A DNA stretch of 64,000 nt, taken from positions 310,001 to 374,000 of the forward strand of contig NZ_CP051302.1 of assembly GCF_024181405.1 (NCBI RefSeq), in the 5' to 3' direction. Each line of letters starts with the position of its first letter. The stretch's first letter is position 1. The position numbers and the translations under genes were made by a program. Source of the DNA: Treponema denticola. GTDB taxonomy: Bacteria; Spirochaetota; Spirochaetia; Treponematales; Treponemataceae. The notes under the pieces were generated by a model. It worked only from the letters and a program-made list of their open reading frames with translations, did not search any database and had not been told where the DNA came from. This document shows positions 1-8,389 of this stretch, piece after piece.

Positions 1-249
1 AATCCTCTTATAAGGGGTTATCTTTTTGCTTCTCATAAGTCGGAAGAAAGGGGAGCTAAGATATGTACTTCTGAGCTTGGAATCGAGCCAGTCTTAAGTA
101 TGAAAATGCGTTTGGGAGAAGGAAGCGGCTGTCCTCTCTTATTTAAGATGCTTGAAGGGGCAGTCTTCACCATGCAGAATATGGGAAAATTTACCGAAAC
201 CATGATAGACGGAGCCGATTTAGTGGATATCAGGAAACAGAATCCTTAA
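1..249 (+). CDS. cobT: Nicotinate-nucleotide-dimethylbenzimidazole phosphoribosyltransferase, C-terminal part
   Basis: This is the last 82 codons of a gene that begins before the window; the frame is open from base 1 to TAA at 247-249. The translated tail contains RLGEGSGCPLL followed by a segment ending in a LVDI-like motif, the usual C-terminus of CobT. CobT attaches the lower-ligand base to phosphoribose during cobalamin assembly, in the cytoplasm. Only the C-terminal helix region is visible, so the catalytic residues cannot be checked. It ends about 110 bases before rpsP and is separated from it by that operon's own promoter. Confidence 0.8.
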   Translation, partial: NPLIRGYLFASHKSEERGAKICTSELGIEPVLSMKMRLGEGSGCPLLFKMLEGAVFTMQNMGKFTETMIDGADLVDIRKQNP

Positions 250-258
250 AATTCCCTA

Positions 259-287
259 TTGACTAATTCTCTTCTTTATAGTATTAT
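259..287 (+). promoter_or_regulatory. Sigma-70 promoter of the rpsP operon
   Basis: A -35 box TTGACT (259-264) and a -10 box TATTAT (282-287) are separated by exactly 17 bases. Transcription would start near 294, giving a leader of about 65 bases before the GTG of rpsP. It lies just after the cobT stop, so the ribosomal operon is probably transcribed independently. Confidence 0.7.
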
Positions 288-359
288 GAGTTCTTACTCG
301 TATTTTAATTAAAACACGGGTTTTATATTGAAATTTTGGGTTAATCCCGGGAGGTTTAC

Positions 360-605
360 GTGGTAAAAATCAGACTAAAAAGACTCGGAACTAAAAAACG
401 CCCTTATTATCGAATTGTTGTTCAGGATGTAAGAGAACCCCGAAACGGCAAAACCATCGATGAAGTCGGCATTTATCATCCGATCGAAACGGCAGAAAAA
501 CAGATTTCTTTTGATGCCGATAAGGTTAGAAACTGGTTGGGAAAAGGTGCACAGCCTACCGACACAGTTAGACGCTTACTTAATAAAAAAGAATTCACTC
601 TATAA
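360..605 (+). CDS. rpsP: 30S ribosomal protein S16
   Basis: An 81-residue protein with the standard S16 start VKIRLKRLGTKKRPYYRIVV and the later RVRN/PTDTVRRLL-type segment. S16 binds 16S rRNA during early 30S assembly. The length is normal for the family. The start codon is GTG at 360, preceded by GGGAGG at about 349-354. It is the first gene of the conserved rpsP-khpA-rimM-trmD-rplS order seen in many bacteria, so the assignment is secure. Confidence 0.97.
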   Translation: MVKIRLKRLGTKKRPYYRIVVQDVREPRNGKTIDEVGIYHPIETAEKQISFDADKVRNWLGKGAQPTDTVRRLLNKKEFTL

Positions 606-641
606 GTGTAAAATCACTTGACAGGTGAAAAGGAAAACAAA

Positions 642-875
642 ATGCAAAAAGATTTAATAGAATACATTGCCAAATCCCTCGTTGACGATCCTTCCGCCGT
701 AACGGTATCGGAAAGTGAAAACGAAAAAGGAACGGTCATTGAGCTTAAAGTAGCCTCAGGCGACATCGGCAAGGTAATCGGAAAGCAGGGAAGAATCGCA
801 AAGTCGATCAGAACCTTGCTGAGCGCAAGTGCAGGAAAGTCGGGAAAGCGTTATTCGCTTGAAATTGTAGACTAA
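642..875 (+). CDS. khpA: KH-domain RNA-binding protein KhpA
   Basis: A 77-residue protein made almost entirely of one KH fold, with the signature IGKVIGKQGRIAKSIRTLL, whose GxxG loop is GKQG. KhpA (YlqC family) is a small cytoplasmic RNA chaperone-like protein. I chose ATG 642, which has AGGAAA just upstream, over an in-frame TTG at 618 that has no ribosome-binding site and would add eight residues. The gene sits between rpsP and rimM, where KhpA genes usually lie, with only two bases before rimM. Confidence 0.92.
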   Translation: MQKDLIEYIAKSLVDDPSAVTVSESENEKGTVIELKVASGDIGKVIGKQGRIAKSIRTLLSASAGKSGKRYSLEIVD

Positions 876-877
876 TA

Positions 878-1417
878 ATGGATTTGCTTGCAACAGGACG
901 AATCCGCGGCACCTTCGGGGTCGAAGGATTTGTAAAAGTTGAAAGTTTTTCCGGGGAATACGGGCATTTTTTAGGTTTTGACAGAGTTTTTTTAAGTATT
1001 CTTAAGGAAAAATTAAGAGAGCAAAAATATAAAGACGGCTGGTTTGAAATTGAAGAAGTTAATTTAAGAAAGGCCGATGCTCTTGTAAAATTTAAGGGGA
1101 TAGACAACCCCGAAGCCGCCAAGTGTTTGACGGGTTCGGAATTGTTTATTCCTAGGGACAAGGCTGCCCCCCTTGATGAGGGCGAGGTTTATGTCCATGA
1201 TCTTTGTAATTGTAATCTTGTATGCGAAGGAACTCTTGTTGGAAAAATAACAAGTGTAGCAGAAGGCGGAGGCGGTTACCTCTTAGAAATAGCCGGCAAA
1301 ACCTCCGAGGCTGCTGCGGAATCGAGCTTTTATGTCCCATTTAACAAGGAATTTATCGGAAAAATCGACTTAAAAGCCAAAACCGTGGAGCTCATGCACC
1401 GCTGGATTCTTGAATGA
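878..1417 (+). CDS. rimM: 16S rRNA processing protein RimM
   Basis: A 179-residue protein with the RimM N-terminal beta-barrel (start LLATGRIRGTFGVEGFVKVESFSG) and a PRC-barrel C-terminus containing EVYVHDL and the PFNKEFI segment. RimM binds S19 and helps mature the 30S head domain. It starts two bases after khpA, and its last four bases overlap trmD as ATGA. The length is typical for the family. Confidence 0.94.
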   Translation: MDLLATGRIRGTFGVEGFVKVESFSGEYGHFLGFDRVFLSILKEKLREQKYKDGWFEIEEVNLRKADALVKFKGIDNPEAAKCLTGSELFIPRDKAAPLDEGEVYVHDLCNCNLVCEGTLVGKITSVAEGGGGYLLEIAGKTSEAAAESSFYVPFNKEFIGKIDLKAKTVELMHRWILE

Positions 1418-2145
1418 GATTCGATGTGCTGACCTTATTCCCCGAAATACCCGAAGCTTTTTTTAAAACTTCGATTATGGCCAAGGCTGTAGAAAAGGGA
1501 ATTATTAGCTGCAACTTGGTAAACATCAGAGACTTTGCTTTTGACAAGCACCGCTCATGCGATGACATCGTTTACGGCGGAGGGGCCGGAATGTTACTTT
1601 TGCCGGAACCTTTGAGCCTCGCATTGGACTCGGTTAATGCTTCTTCAAAACGGGTAATCTATGTTACCCCGTCAGGGAAGCCTTTTAACCAAGAGCTGGC
1701 AAAAGAGCTTTCGTCAGAAGAGGCTCTCGTCTTTGTCTGCGGAAGATATGAAGGAATCGATCAGAGAATTATTGACGAGTATGTTGATGATGAAATCTCG
1801 GTCGGCGACTATGTTATGTCCTCAGGCGAGCTTGCAGCCCTAGTGATAATCGATGCGGTTTACCGCCTGATAGACGGAGTTATTTCCGGCGAGTCGCTTG
1901 AAGAAGAAAGTTTTTCGGGATTTTTGCTTGAGTACCCGCAATATACAAGACCAAGAAATTTTAAGGGAAAAGAGGTTCCCGAAGTGCTCCTTTCAGGACA
2001 CCATCTAAATATCCATAAGTGGAGGCTAAAAAAGCGTATCGAAAAAACGCTTAAAACGAGGCCCGACCTTATCGAAAAGGCAAGAAATTGCGGGATGTGG
2101 ACAAAGGAAGCAGAAAAAATACTTAAGGAGTTTGAAAATGAGTGA
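1414..2145 (+). CDS. trmD: tRNA (guanine-37-N1)-methyltransferase
   Basis: A 243-residue SPOUT-class methyltransferase that methylates G37 of tRNAs reading C-starting codons. Visible motifs are the start [37 protein letters not shown] and [16 protein letters not shown], which form the trefoil-knot SAM site, then LLSGHH and the C-terminal domain. The start overlaps the rimM stop and the 3' end overlaps rplS by eight bases, indicating translational coupling. Length and motifs are canonical. Confidence 0.97.
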   Translation: MRFDVLTLFPEIPEAFFKTSIMAKAVEKGIISCNLVNIRDFAFDKHRSCDDIVYGGGAGMLLLPEPLSLALDSVNASSKRVIYVTPSGKPFNQELAKELSSEEALVFVCGRYEGIDQRIIDEYVDDEISVGDYVMSSGELAALVIIDAVYRLIDGVISGESLEEESFSGFLLEYPQYTRPRNFKGKEVPEVLLSGHHLNIHKWRLKKRIEKTLKTRPDLIEKARNCGMWTKEAEKILKEFENE

Positions 2146-2497
2146 TCTGATTATGAAAATTGAAGCTCAGCAAAAGGCTGAAAACCCTCCCGTTTTCCGT
2201 GTAGGAGATACGGTTAAAGTTCACTTTAAAATCGTTGAAGGAAAGACCGAGCGAATTCAGGTTTATGAAGGCTTGGTAATCTGTTTTAAAAATTCCGGAA
2301 TCGGAAGAACATTTACCGTACGAAAAAATTCTTACGGTGTAGGGGTTGAACGAGTTTTCCCCCTTCATTCACCTCGAATTGCTAAGGTTGAAGTTGTACG
2401 ACCCGGAAAAGTACGCCGAGCTAAACTTTACTATATCAGGGATAAGGTAGGTAAGGCCGCTAAGATTAAGACCCTTATCACCAAAAAAGACTCGTAA
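2138..2497 (+). CDS. rplS: 50S ribosomal protein L19
   Basis: A 119-residue protein with the L19 hallmarks [16 protein letters not shown] and [16 protein letters not shown]19 sits at the 30S-50S interface. I prefer ATG 2138, which has AAGGAG at 2124-2129 with eight-base spacing, over an in-frame TTG six bases upstream. It overlaps the trmD end and closes the conserved ribosomal block. Confidence 0.97.
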   Translation: MSDLIMKIEAQQKAENPPVFRVGDTVKVHFKIVEGKTERIQVYEGLVICFKNSGIGRTFTVRKNSYGVGVERVFPLHSPRIAKVEVVRPGKVRRAKLYYIRDKVGKAAKIKTLITKKDS

Positions 2498-2533
2498 ACT
2501 TTGAGTTTAAACTTTTAAATCGGCAAAAAATTT

Positions 2534-3487
2534 GTGATTTATACGGACGGTACAAAAGTTTTTTTTACCGCCTCAAGACGGGCTGCCTCAGGTTCGATGA
2601 GCTTAAAAAACGGCGATATTGTAAACGCTAAAATTTTAAGCTTAAAGACGGACGGGGCAGCCCGTATTTTTTTTAACGGAAATATTTTTGAGGGTAATGT
2701 TTCAGGAAGCCTAAAGGAAGGTGACAGTCTGAAAATGAGAGTTGTCATCGACTCTGATAGAGTTCTTCTCATTCCCGAAAAAGGAGATGACGCTTCTTCT
2801 TCAAAGGACATCTTTTCTAAACTTGGACTTCCGCAAAACGAATTGACTTCAAGTATTCTTGCCTTTTTTACGGCGATAGAAAGCCGCCTTGATGAAAAAT
2901 CGATAAACCGCATTTTTAACTTTTTGCACAAAAAAACGGCAGGTAAGGCATCAGGCCGAACTTCTTTAAAAGAAAAGGAAAAAAGCGCCTTTGCCGCCTC
3001 TCTTATCGAAAGCAAGGGCATTGAACTTTCTGATGAGCTTTTTTCGCAAATCTATGAAGCCATTTTCGGAGGCGACAGTGAAAAAAATGATGATGAAGTT
3101 TTGGAGATGATAAATCACTTAAAAGGTGATGGCCTTCATTGGATAATCCTTCCCTTTGACAGAGAATTTGATTCTTCCAAGGCCTCAGGCTCATTGGCTC
3201 TTCTATTGGATATAAGTTTAAAAGAACTTAAGTCTCTGGTACTTCGATGCAATTTTAAAAGTTCCGGCGAAGACGAATCTTGGATTTTTTCTTTGCAGGA
3301 TAAAGAGTTTACATTTATGCGTGAAGACATCGAGCTTTCCCAAAAAGAAAAAACGGATTTGGAAAAACTTTTTACTTCCTGCCTAACGGAAGCAGGATTT
3401 TTCGATTCGGATACCGCCTCCGTTTTTGTCCGCTATGGAGAGCCGTCAAAATACGAACCTCCTCTTTCAGTCGATGTAAGAGTTTGA
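2534..3487 (+). CDS. Hypothetical protein, possibly FliK-like (flagellar hook-length control)
   Basis: A 317-residue soluble protein without a signal peptide. Residues about 20-85 are beta-rich with an NGDIVNAKILSL pattern and the C-terminal third (about 210-310) alternates short strands and helices. This resembles FliK N-terminal plus Flg_hook-type C-terminal layouts in spirochaete proteins that follow rplS; that link comes from memory of gene order and is weak. The start is uncertain: GTG 2534 has no ribosome-binding site, and an in-frame ATG lies at 2597. It probably belongs to the ribosomal transcript, 36 bases after rplS. Confidence 0.5.
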   Translation: MIYTDGTKVFFTASRRAASGSMSLKNGDIVNAKILSLKTDGAARIFFNGNIFEGNVSGSLKEGDSLKMRVVIDSDRVLLIPEKGDDASSSKDIFSKLGLPQNELTSSILAFFTAIESRLDEKSINRIFNFLHKKTAGKASGRTSLKEKEKSAFAASLIESKGIELSDELFSQIYEAIFGGDSEKNDDEVLEMINHLKGDGLHWIILPFDREFDSSKASGSLALLLDISLKELKSLVLRCNFKSSGEDESWIFSLQDKEFTFMREDIELSQKEKTDLEKLFTSCLTEAGFFDSDTASVFVRYGEPSKYEPPLSVDVRV

Positions 3488-3571
3488 TTCTTTTATAAAA
3501 AATTGTTCCGGTGTAAAGACTTGAACTCTTGCCGATTTAAAATCGCCTAGATTTCTTGAAATTATATAGTC
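3467..3571 (-). pseudogene. Remnant of a PIN-domain (VapC-like) gene, C-terminal tail only
   Basis: Reading the minus strand from about 3571 gives DYIISRNLGDFKSARVQVFT and then PEQFF before a stop at 3467-3469, inside the 3' end of the upstream gene. The pattern Asp-(Y/F)-I-(I/V)-(S/T)-R-N-x-x-D-F followed by a TPEQF segment is the usual last strand-helix-strand of PIN-domain ribonucleases. A stop codon lies three codons before DYI, and no start or other PIN motifs remain. A second copy of the same tail is at 4335-4412. Confidence 0.65.
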
Positions 3572-3635
3572 AATATAAAATTATTCTAGGGATAACTTTT
3601 TTGATCGTATTTTTGTCAGATTTATTTTCGTAGGC

Positions 3636-3664
3636 TTGACAAAATCTTAGGGTTGGCTTAGAAT
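3636..3664 (+). promoter_or_regulatory. Promoter of the P13-like gene
   Basis: A perfect -35 TTGACA (3636-3641) and a -10 TAGAAT (3659-3664) are spaced by 17 bases. The predicted start near 3671 gives a short leader containing GGAGG (3677-3681) before the ATG at 3689. Confidence 0.7.
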
Positions 3665-3688
3665 TATACTATAACCGGAGGTAAAGTT

Positions 3689-4333
3689 ATGAAAAAGATG
3701 TTTATGTTTACAGTGCTTTTGCTCATAGGTTTTTCTTTGTATTCCGAAGATAATGTGAAACAAACTAAGGAAGATGATGAAAGTTTTTCTTATTATTTAA
3801 CTGTGAATCAGCTTATAACTAAAAACCTTTTTAAAAACAAAGATTTAATCTCTGAATATTCTCAAAAATTAAATAATGAGCAAATTTTATTGATTCAAAA
3901 AAAATACCAAAAAGACTTGGCTGTGCCTCTTTTGTTAAATGGGTTTGTCGGGTTCGGCAGCGGTAATTTTGCTTGCGGCGATATGCTGGGCGGAGGCATT
4001 CATACCGCTATTGACGGTTTATCGGTATTATCGATGCTTACTATACAATTTATCAATTTGGCAGATCTATTTTCCACTACTAGTTCAGACCCGCCGACAT
4101 CTATAGCCGCTATTGACAGGAGATTGAAGTTATTCAGTTATGTGATGTATTCAGCCGGAAGTATTATGCTTGTTAATCGTATTACTTCGTTAATTACAGC
4201 GAGCTTATATGTAAAAAGGTACAATCAAACCTTAAATGATGTGTTAATAAAAAAAGCACCTAAGATTTCATTTACTCCGATACCTATCCTTACTCCTGAA
4301 GGAATGGGGCTTGCTTTGAATATAAGGTTTTAG
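3689..4333 (+). CDS. Putative P13-like envelope protein
   Basis: A 214-residue protein with an N-terminal signal peptide (hydrophobic residues 4-18, cleavage probably after LYS/E). The middle contains GFVGFGSGNFACGDMLGGGI and ends with a short beta-like segment terminating in NIRF. The glycine-rich GFGxGxFxxGD motif followed by hydrophobic stretches is the pattern I associate with the Borrelia P13 family and its many Treponema relatives, which are membrane proteins. The function is unknown. It has its own promoter and a good GGAGG site. Both flanks carry remnants of a PIN-domain gene tail, so this gene may have landed in or beside a former toxin locus. Confidence 0.5.
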   Translation: MKKMFMFTVLLLIGFSLYSEDNVKQTKEDDESFSYYLTVNQLITKNLFKNKDLISEYSQKLNNEQILLIQKKYQKDLAVPLLLNGFVGFGSGNFACGDMLGGGIHTAIDGLSVLSMLTIQFINLADLFSTTSSDPPTSIAAIDRRLKLFSYVMYSAGSIMLVNRITSLITASLYVKRYNQTLNDVLIKKAPKISFTPIPILTPEGMGLALNIRF

Positions 4334-4334
4334 A

Positions 4335-4412
4335 TTATTTTGGTATAAAGTATTGTTCCGGCGTGCAGGCTTGAACTCTTGCTGATTTAAAATCTCCCAA
4401 ATTTCTTTTATC
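4335..4412 (-). pseudogene. Second remnant of the PIN-domain gene tail
   Basis: The minus strand from 4412 reads DKRNLGDFKSARVQACTPEQ and then YFIPK before TAA at 4335-4337. It matches the remnant at 3467-3571 over about 20 codons (RNLGDFKSARVQ...TPEQ). Upstream of the Asp codon the similarity to PIN proteins is lost. The stop lies two bases from the stop of the P13-like gene on the other strand. With the first copy it forms an imperfect direct repeat of about 60 bp around that gene. Confidence 0.65.
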
Positions 4413-4444
4413 CTGTTTTGCTCTTGTTTTTTTCCTTTTTTTGC

Positions 4445-4450
4445 TATATT
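4445..4450 (+). promoter_or_regulatory. Extended -10 promoter element before the 541-residue gene
   Basis: TGCTATATT forms an extended -10 (TATATT at 4445-4450). A TTGTTT lies upstream, but with a spacing of only 15 bases. Transcription would start near 4457, two bases before an ATG at 4459 that opens a 12-codon reading frame running into the start of the main gene at 4488. Confidence 0.45.
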
Positions 4451-4487
4451 ATTGTATTATGATTTTACCTAAAATCGGCGGCTTTTT

Positions 4488-6113
4488 ATGGAAATAACGG
4501 AACTTGAAAAACAAGTCTTAAAACAAGAATATCCTCAGGTGAGCCTCTCGGATGATCTTGATATTGAAAGGTATTTTGAACTGAGAAAAACAGGGCGTCT
4601 AAATGAAGCCCTTTTATTATACAATGGAAAATTAAAGCGTAAATATCCGGATGATTCTATGCGGTATGAACTGATGTCTTCGTATAGACGAAGGTCGCAT
4701 AGATTTCAGGAATTGTTGACTGCAAATTTAATCAGCCTTGCTCAAAAAACTATAATGCAGATTAAGCAGGTTATAGGGTTTATTACCGAAAAGATAGCCA
4801 ACCTCGATACAAATGATGTTTACAATGTTATTCAAGAATGCGAAAAAATAGTATCGGCTGTTTCTTCCGATAGATTTGCTTCTATTTCATTTACCGAAAA
4901 ATATGCACGCTATGCCGACATCATAGGGTTTAAACAGGCTGCAATGAAAAAATCGGCAGAGCTTATCCGCCTCTATGTTACCGATACCCTTTCATCGGTA
5001 AAGGCTTATAGAGATGAACAGGATGAAATATTATCCCGCCAAAAAAGAGAACGGGCTGCCTACAGACCTCCCGCTACCCTTGACTTTTCTAAGATTATTT
5101 TTACAAAAGAGCAAGTAGATTCAATAATTATTTCTCCCGATATTAAACGGGTTGAAGATCAAGTTATTGCTTACACTTTAAAGTATTGGCCTGTTTATGC
5201 TGACGGCGGATTTGAAAATATCGTTTTATTGTATAGCCGGAAATACAGGACCAATAACTTTAATATTTTTCAGGCCGTAAAAATCGGAAGATTTAGAAGC
5301 TGGAGGGATGAAGAAATTTTACAGGCCGTCCTATTGAATTTGGTAAACGGTTATTACTACAGCATAAGCGGCGATCTTTATCTTCAAAGGGAATGGGCTA
5401 GGGTAAAAGTTTCGATAGAACCTGTAAAAAAGAAAGAAGAACTTATTGATGGAAATTCCGATGCAGAGGCTGTTTTAGAAAAAAAAGTAAAACCGAAAAA
5501 AGAAAAAAAGACTTCCGGTAAAAAAGCTGAAAATGTAGATCTTATTCAAAAAGATGCTGTTTTTGAAACAAAGAAAGCTAAAACGGAAGAATTAAATTTA
5601 GAAAATAAATCACAAAACAAAGGGTCTTTACCCGACAAAAAAACGGATAAACTTAAAAAGCCTAAGCTTGAAAAAAACAAACTTAAAAATGAAGAACTTA
5701 AAAACGATAGCATAAAAAAAGAAAACCTTGTAGAAGTTCCAAAAGAAGAATCAAAATCGGAGGCTTATTTTGAAAGGCCTAAACTTGAGATGAATCCTTC
5801 AGGTTCAATATCGGAAATGATTAAGACTATGAGGGGAGATAAATATCAAATTCATAAAGGTCTTTTTTTTGAAGGGATAAGACCTTCAATCAGGAAGGTG
5901 CTCGAAAAGTCCGCCGTTCAAAAGATTTCCATGTTCGGTAATGAGCAAAACGATGCCGAGAACTATATCTACGATTTCTTTGATCAAAACTACGATAACC
6001 CCTACCAAAATTGGGGTATCTCAGAACAGAGGGTTCAAGTATTAAAACTAGGCTTCGACATAAAAACCTTGGAACCGATTATAGCAGATTGGATTAAGGG
6101 GCTTAAGTTTTAG
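4488..6113 (+). CDS. Conserved hypothetical protein with lysine/glutamate-rich linker
   Basis: A 541-residue cytoplasmic protein with no signal peptide or membrane segment. Residues 1-310 are mostly helical and contain repeated aromatic/basic positions (for example LNEALLLYNGKLKRKYPDD). Residues about 320-430 are a low-complexity Lys/Glu linker, and residues about 440-541 form a second folded part ending in ISEQRVQVLKLGFDIKTLEP. I do not recognise the family. The start ATG 4488 has only a weak GGCGG upstream. It is followed by the helicase gene, which has its own promoter. Confidence 0.6.
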   Translation: MEITELEKQVLKQEYPQVSLSDDLDIERYFELRKTGRLNEALLLYNGKLKRKYPDDSMRYELMSSYRRRSHRFQELLTANLISLAQKTIMQIKQVIGFITEKIANLDTNDVYNVIQECEKIVSAVSSDRFASISFTEKYARYADIIGFKQAAMKKSAELIRLYVTDTLSSVKAYRDEQDEILSRQKRERAAYRPPATLDFSKIIFTKEQVDSIIISPDIKRVEDQVIAYTLKYWPVYADGGFENIVLLYSRKYRTNNFNIFQAVKIGRFRSWRDEEILQAVLLNLVNGYYYSISGDLYLQREWARVKVSIEPVKKKEELIDGNSDAEAVLEKKVKPKKEKKTSGKKAENVDLIQKDAVFETKKAKTEELNLENKSQNKGSLPDKKTDKLKKPKLEKNKLKNEELKNDSIKKENLVEVPKEESKSEAYFERPKLEMNPSGSISEMIKTMRGDKYQIHKGLFFEGIRPSIRKVLEKSAVQKISMFGNEQNDAENYIYDFFDQNYDNPYQNWGISEQRVQVLKLGFDIKTLEPIIADWIKGLKF

Positions 6114-6147
6114 CAAAGATAGATAAAACTGTTTAACCTACCGCTTC

Positions 6148-6176
6148 TTGCCAAATTTCCTGTTTTTTGGTATACT
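6148..6176 (+). promoter_or_regulatory. Promoter of the helicase gene, nearly leaderless
   Basis: TTGCCA (6148-6153) and TATACT (6171-6176) are exactly 17 bases apart. The expected start near 6183 is only a few bases before the ATG at 6187. No Shine-Dalgarno precedes that ATG. This argues against any start upstream of 6187. Confidence 0.65.
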
Positions 6177-6186
6177 CACCCCTCCT

Positions 6187-8175
6187 ATGAATGAATTTAC
6201 TGAAGGTCTTAATCCCGAACAGTTTAAAGCCGTTACTACGATTAACGGGCCCGTGCTTATAATAGCGGGAGCCGGTTCGGGGAAAACACGCGTTATCACT
6301 TTTAGAATTGCACACATGCTCGACAAGGGAATTCCTCAGTCTCAGATTTTGGCTCTTACTTTTACCAACAAGGCTGCCAAGGAAATGGCAGATCGAATAA
6401 AAGAGCTTACCGGCAAAAAACTTCAAAACCTGACTGTCAGCACCTTTCACGCTTTTGGAGTTAAGGTTCTGCGTTCTCATATAGACAAAATAGGCTGGAG
6501 AAGTAATTTCAGTATTTATGACGAGACCGACCGCAACCAGCTGATTAAAGAATGCGGAAGAGAACTTAAATTCTCGGCAGATGCCTTGGATGTTTACAAG
6601 GTAGGTATTCTTTTTTCCAATATCAAAATGGGAAGAAAGGATTGGACAAACGAACATGATTCGTACAAGGCTCTTTATAAAGAATATCAGGATGGGCTTA
6701 AACTTTATAATGCAGTAGACTTTGACGACCTTATAATGCTTCCCATAAAAATATTTAAAGAACATCCCGAAGTCTTGGCGGAGTACCGCGAAAGATACCG
6801 ATATATAATGGTTGACGAATTTCAGGATACAAGCACACAGCAATATAATTTTATGAAGCTCATCGCCGACAAAAATATCTGCGTAGTAGGCGATGACGAT
6901 CAATCTATTTATTCTTGGCGGGGTGCCAGTTTTGAAAATATCCGCAACTTTGAAAAAGACTTTCCCGAAATGATTGAAATAAAACTTGAACAAAACTACC
7001 GTTCCACAGGGACAATTTTGGCTGCTGCAAACGGTGTAATTTCTCATAACGTAAACCGCAAGGTAAAAGCTCTTTGGTCAGAAAAAGATTCGGGCCGCCC
7101 CATCGAAATTTTTATTCCCGAAAACGAGGCAGCGGAAGCCGATTTTATTTCGGACATGATTTTAAGCTTAAAGCAAAGAGAAGGTTTTAAGTATTCCGAC
7201 TTCGGAGTTTTAATCCGTGCCAACAGTTTAAGCCGCCCATTGGAAGAATCCTTTTTGGAAGTAAACATTCCGTATAGAATGTCGGGAGGGACAAGTTTTT
7301 TTCAGCGGAAGGAAATAAAAGATCTTATAAGCTATCTGCGCGTTGTTGCAAATCCCGACGATGATGTAAACCTCCTGCGCATTATCAACACGCCGAGGCG
7401 AGGCATAGGCAAAAAAACTCTTGAAACCCTTTCCGCTCTTGCAATGGAAAATTCTTGTTCAATGCGGACTGCAATCCGTCTTCTTCTTGAAAACCCGCCT
7501 GAGGATATGAGGGGAAAAAGCATTGAAGATTTAAAAGAATTTGCCGAACTTATAAGCGCACACCGCACCCAGCTTCTTTCGGGGAAGGGGCTTGCTCAAA
7601 AGGTAAGAAAACTTTTGGATGACATCGCCTATAACGAATACCTTATCGCCGAATACCAAAAAAGCGAAAAGGCTGCTCAATTTAAAATAATGAATATCGA
7701 AAGTTTTTTGCACTCGATGGACGATTGGGAAAACAATCCCGACAATTGGGACGGAAGCCTTTACGATTATCTTAACCGCATTACCCTTTTAACCCGCGAT
7801 GATACTGAAGAAGAAAAAGGCGAAGTAAACATTATGACCATTCATTCTTCAAAGGGCTTGGAGTTTCCTGTGGTTTTTATTGCGGGAGCGGAAGACGGTC
7901 TTATTCCCCACGCAAGGAGTGTCGAAGAAAATGACGGAGATGTCGAAGAAGAGCGCCGCCTTTTCTATGTGGCTATCACCAGAGCCCAGCAAAAACTTTT
8001 TATCACAAGCTGCAGGCAAAGACGGAAACAGGGCGGCATAACCGAATGTGCTCCATCTCCTTTTTTGGATGAGATTCCTGCAGACCTCGTCGAATACCAC
8101 GAGCCCGATGCCCAAGCCGAAGAAGAACGCATCGCCGATATCTTCAGCCAAATGAAAAAAAAGTTTTCGATGTAG
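6187..8175 (+). CDS. pcrA: ATP-dependent 3'-5' DNA helicase, UvrD/PcrA/Rep family
   Basis: A 662-residue superfamily 1A helicase. Motifs in order are Q-motif LNPEQFKAV, Walker A GAGSGKT, motif Ia TFTNKAAKEM, motif Ib TFHAFG, motif II VDEFQDT, motif III GDDDQSIYSWRGA, motif IV QNYRS, motif V TIHSSKGLEFPVV and motif VI VAITRAQ. These unwind DNA in repair and at stalled forks. I chose ATG 6187 because a promoter occupies the upstream region and the protein then begins ten residues before the Q-motif, as in relatives. Which paralogue it is (UvrD, PcrA or Rep) cannot be settled from sequence alone. Confidence 0.93.
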   Translation: MNEFTEGLNPEQFKAVTTINGPVLIIAGAGSGKTRVITFRIAHMLDKGIPQSQILALTFTNKAAKEMADRIKELTGKKLQNLTVSTFHAFGVKVLRSHIDKIGWRSNFSIYDETDRNQLIKECGRELKFSADALDVYKVGILFSNIKMGRKDWTNEHDSYKALYKEYQDGLKLYNAVDFDDLIMLPIKIFKEHPEVLAEYRERYRYIMVDEFQDTSTQQYNFMKLIADKNICVVGDDDQSIYSWRGASFENIRNFEKDFPEMIEIKLEQNYRSTGTILAAANGVISHNVNRKVKALWSEKDSGRPIEIFIPENEAAEADFISDMILSLKQREGFKYSDFGVLIRANSLSRPLEESFLEVNIPYRMSGGTSFFQRKEIKDLISYLRVVANPDDDVNLLRIINTPRRGIGKKTLETLSALAMENSCSMRTAIRLLLENPPEDMRGKSIEDLKEFAELISAHRTQLLSGKGLAQKVRKLLDDIAYNEYLIAEYQKSEKAAQFKIMNIESFLHSMDDWENNPDNWDGSLYDYLNRITLLTRDDTEEEKGEVNIMTIHSSKGLEFPVVFIAGAEDGLIPHARSVEENDGDVEEERRLFYVAITRAQQKLFITSCRQRRKQGGITECAPSPFLDEIPADLVEYHEPDAQAEEERIADIFSQMKKKFSM

Positions 8176-8389
8176 GGGAGAACAATCTACGTGGCTCCGG
8201 TCTGCGATATAATCACAACATATTTTTTCGGTAAGCTGGGAACATTTTTATAAGCAGAAACTTTTGTATAAGAAACGATGAAAATTCAAGCCAAAAGCCG
8301 TCAATCTTAGCCAATCTTTTAGCTGTTTTTAAGACAAAAACCTATCGATGTTGTAAAATCTTCATACAAATAAGGGAAAGTTTTACTAT

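Noticed and set aside
618..641. TTG start for khpA
   Set aside because: ATG 642 has a proper ribosome-binding site and gives the normal KhpA length.
808..1161. Minus-strand frame opposite khpA/rimM
   Set aside because: It is a shadow of rimM with no ribosome-binding site or recognisable domain.
6148..6186. Upstream start for the helicase
   Set aside because: The region is the promoter itself, and ATG 6187 gives the usual N-terminus.
6133..7047. Long minus-strand frame (304 codons) opposite the helicase
   Set aside because: It lies entirely within a well-conserved helicase gene and has no recognisable domain.
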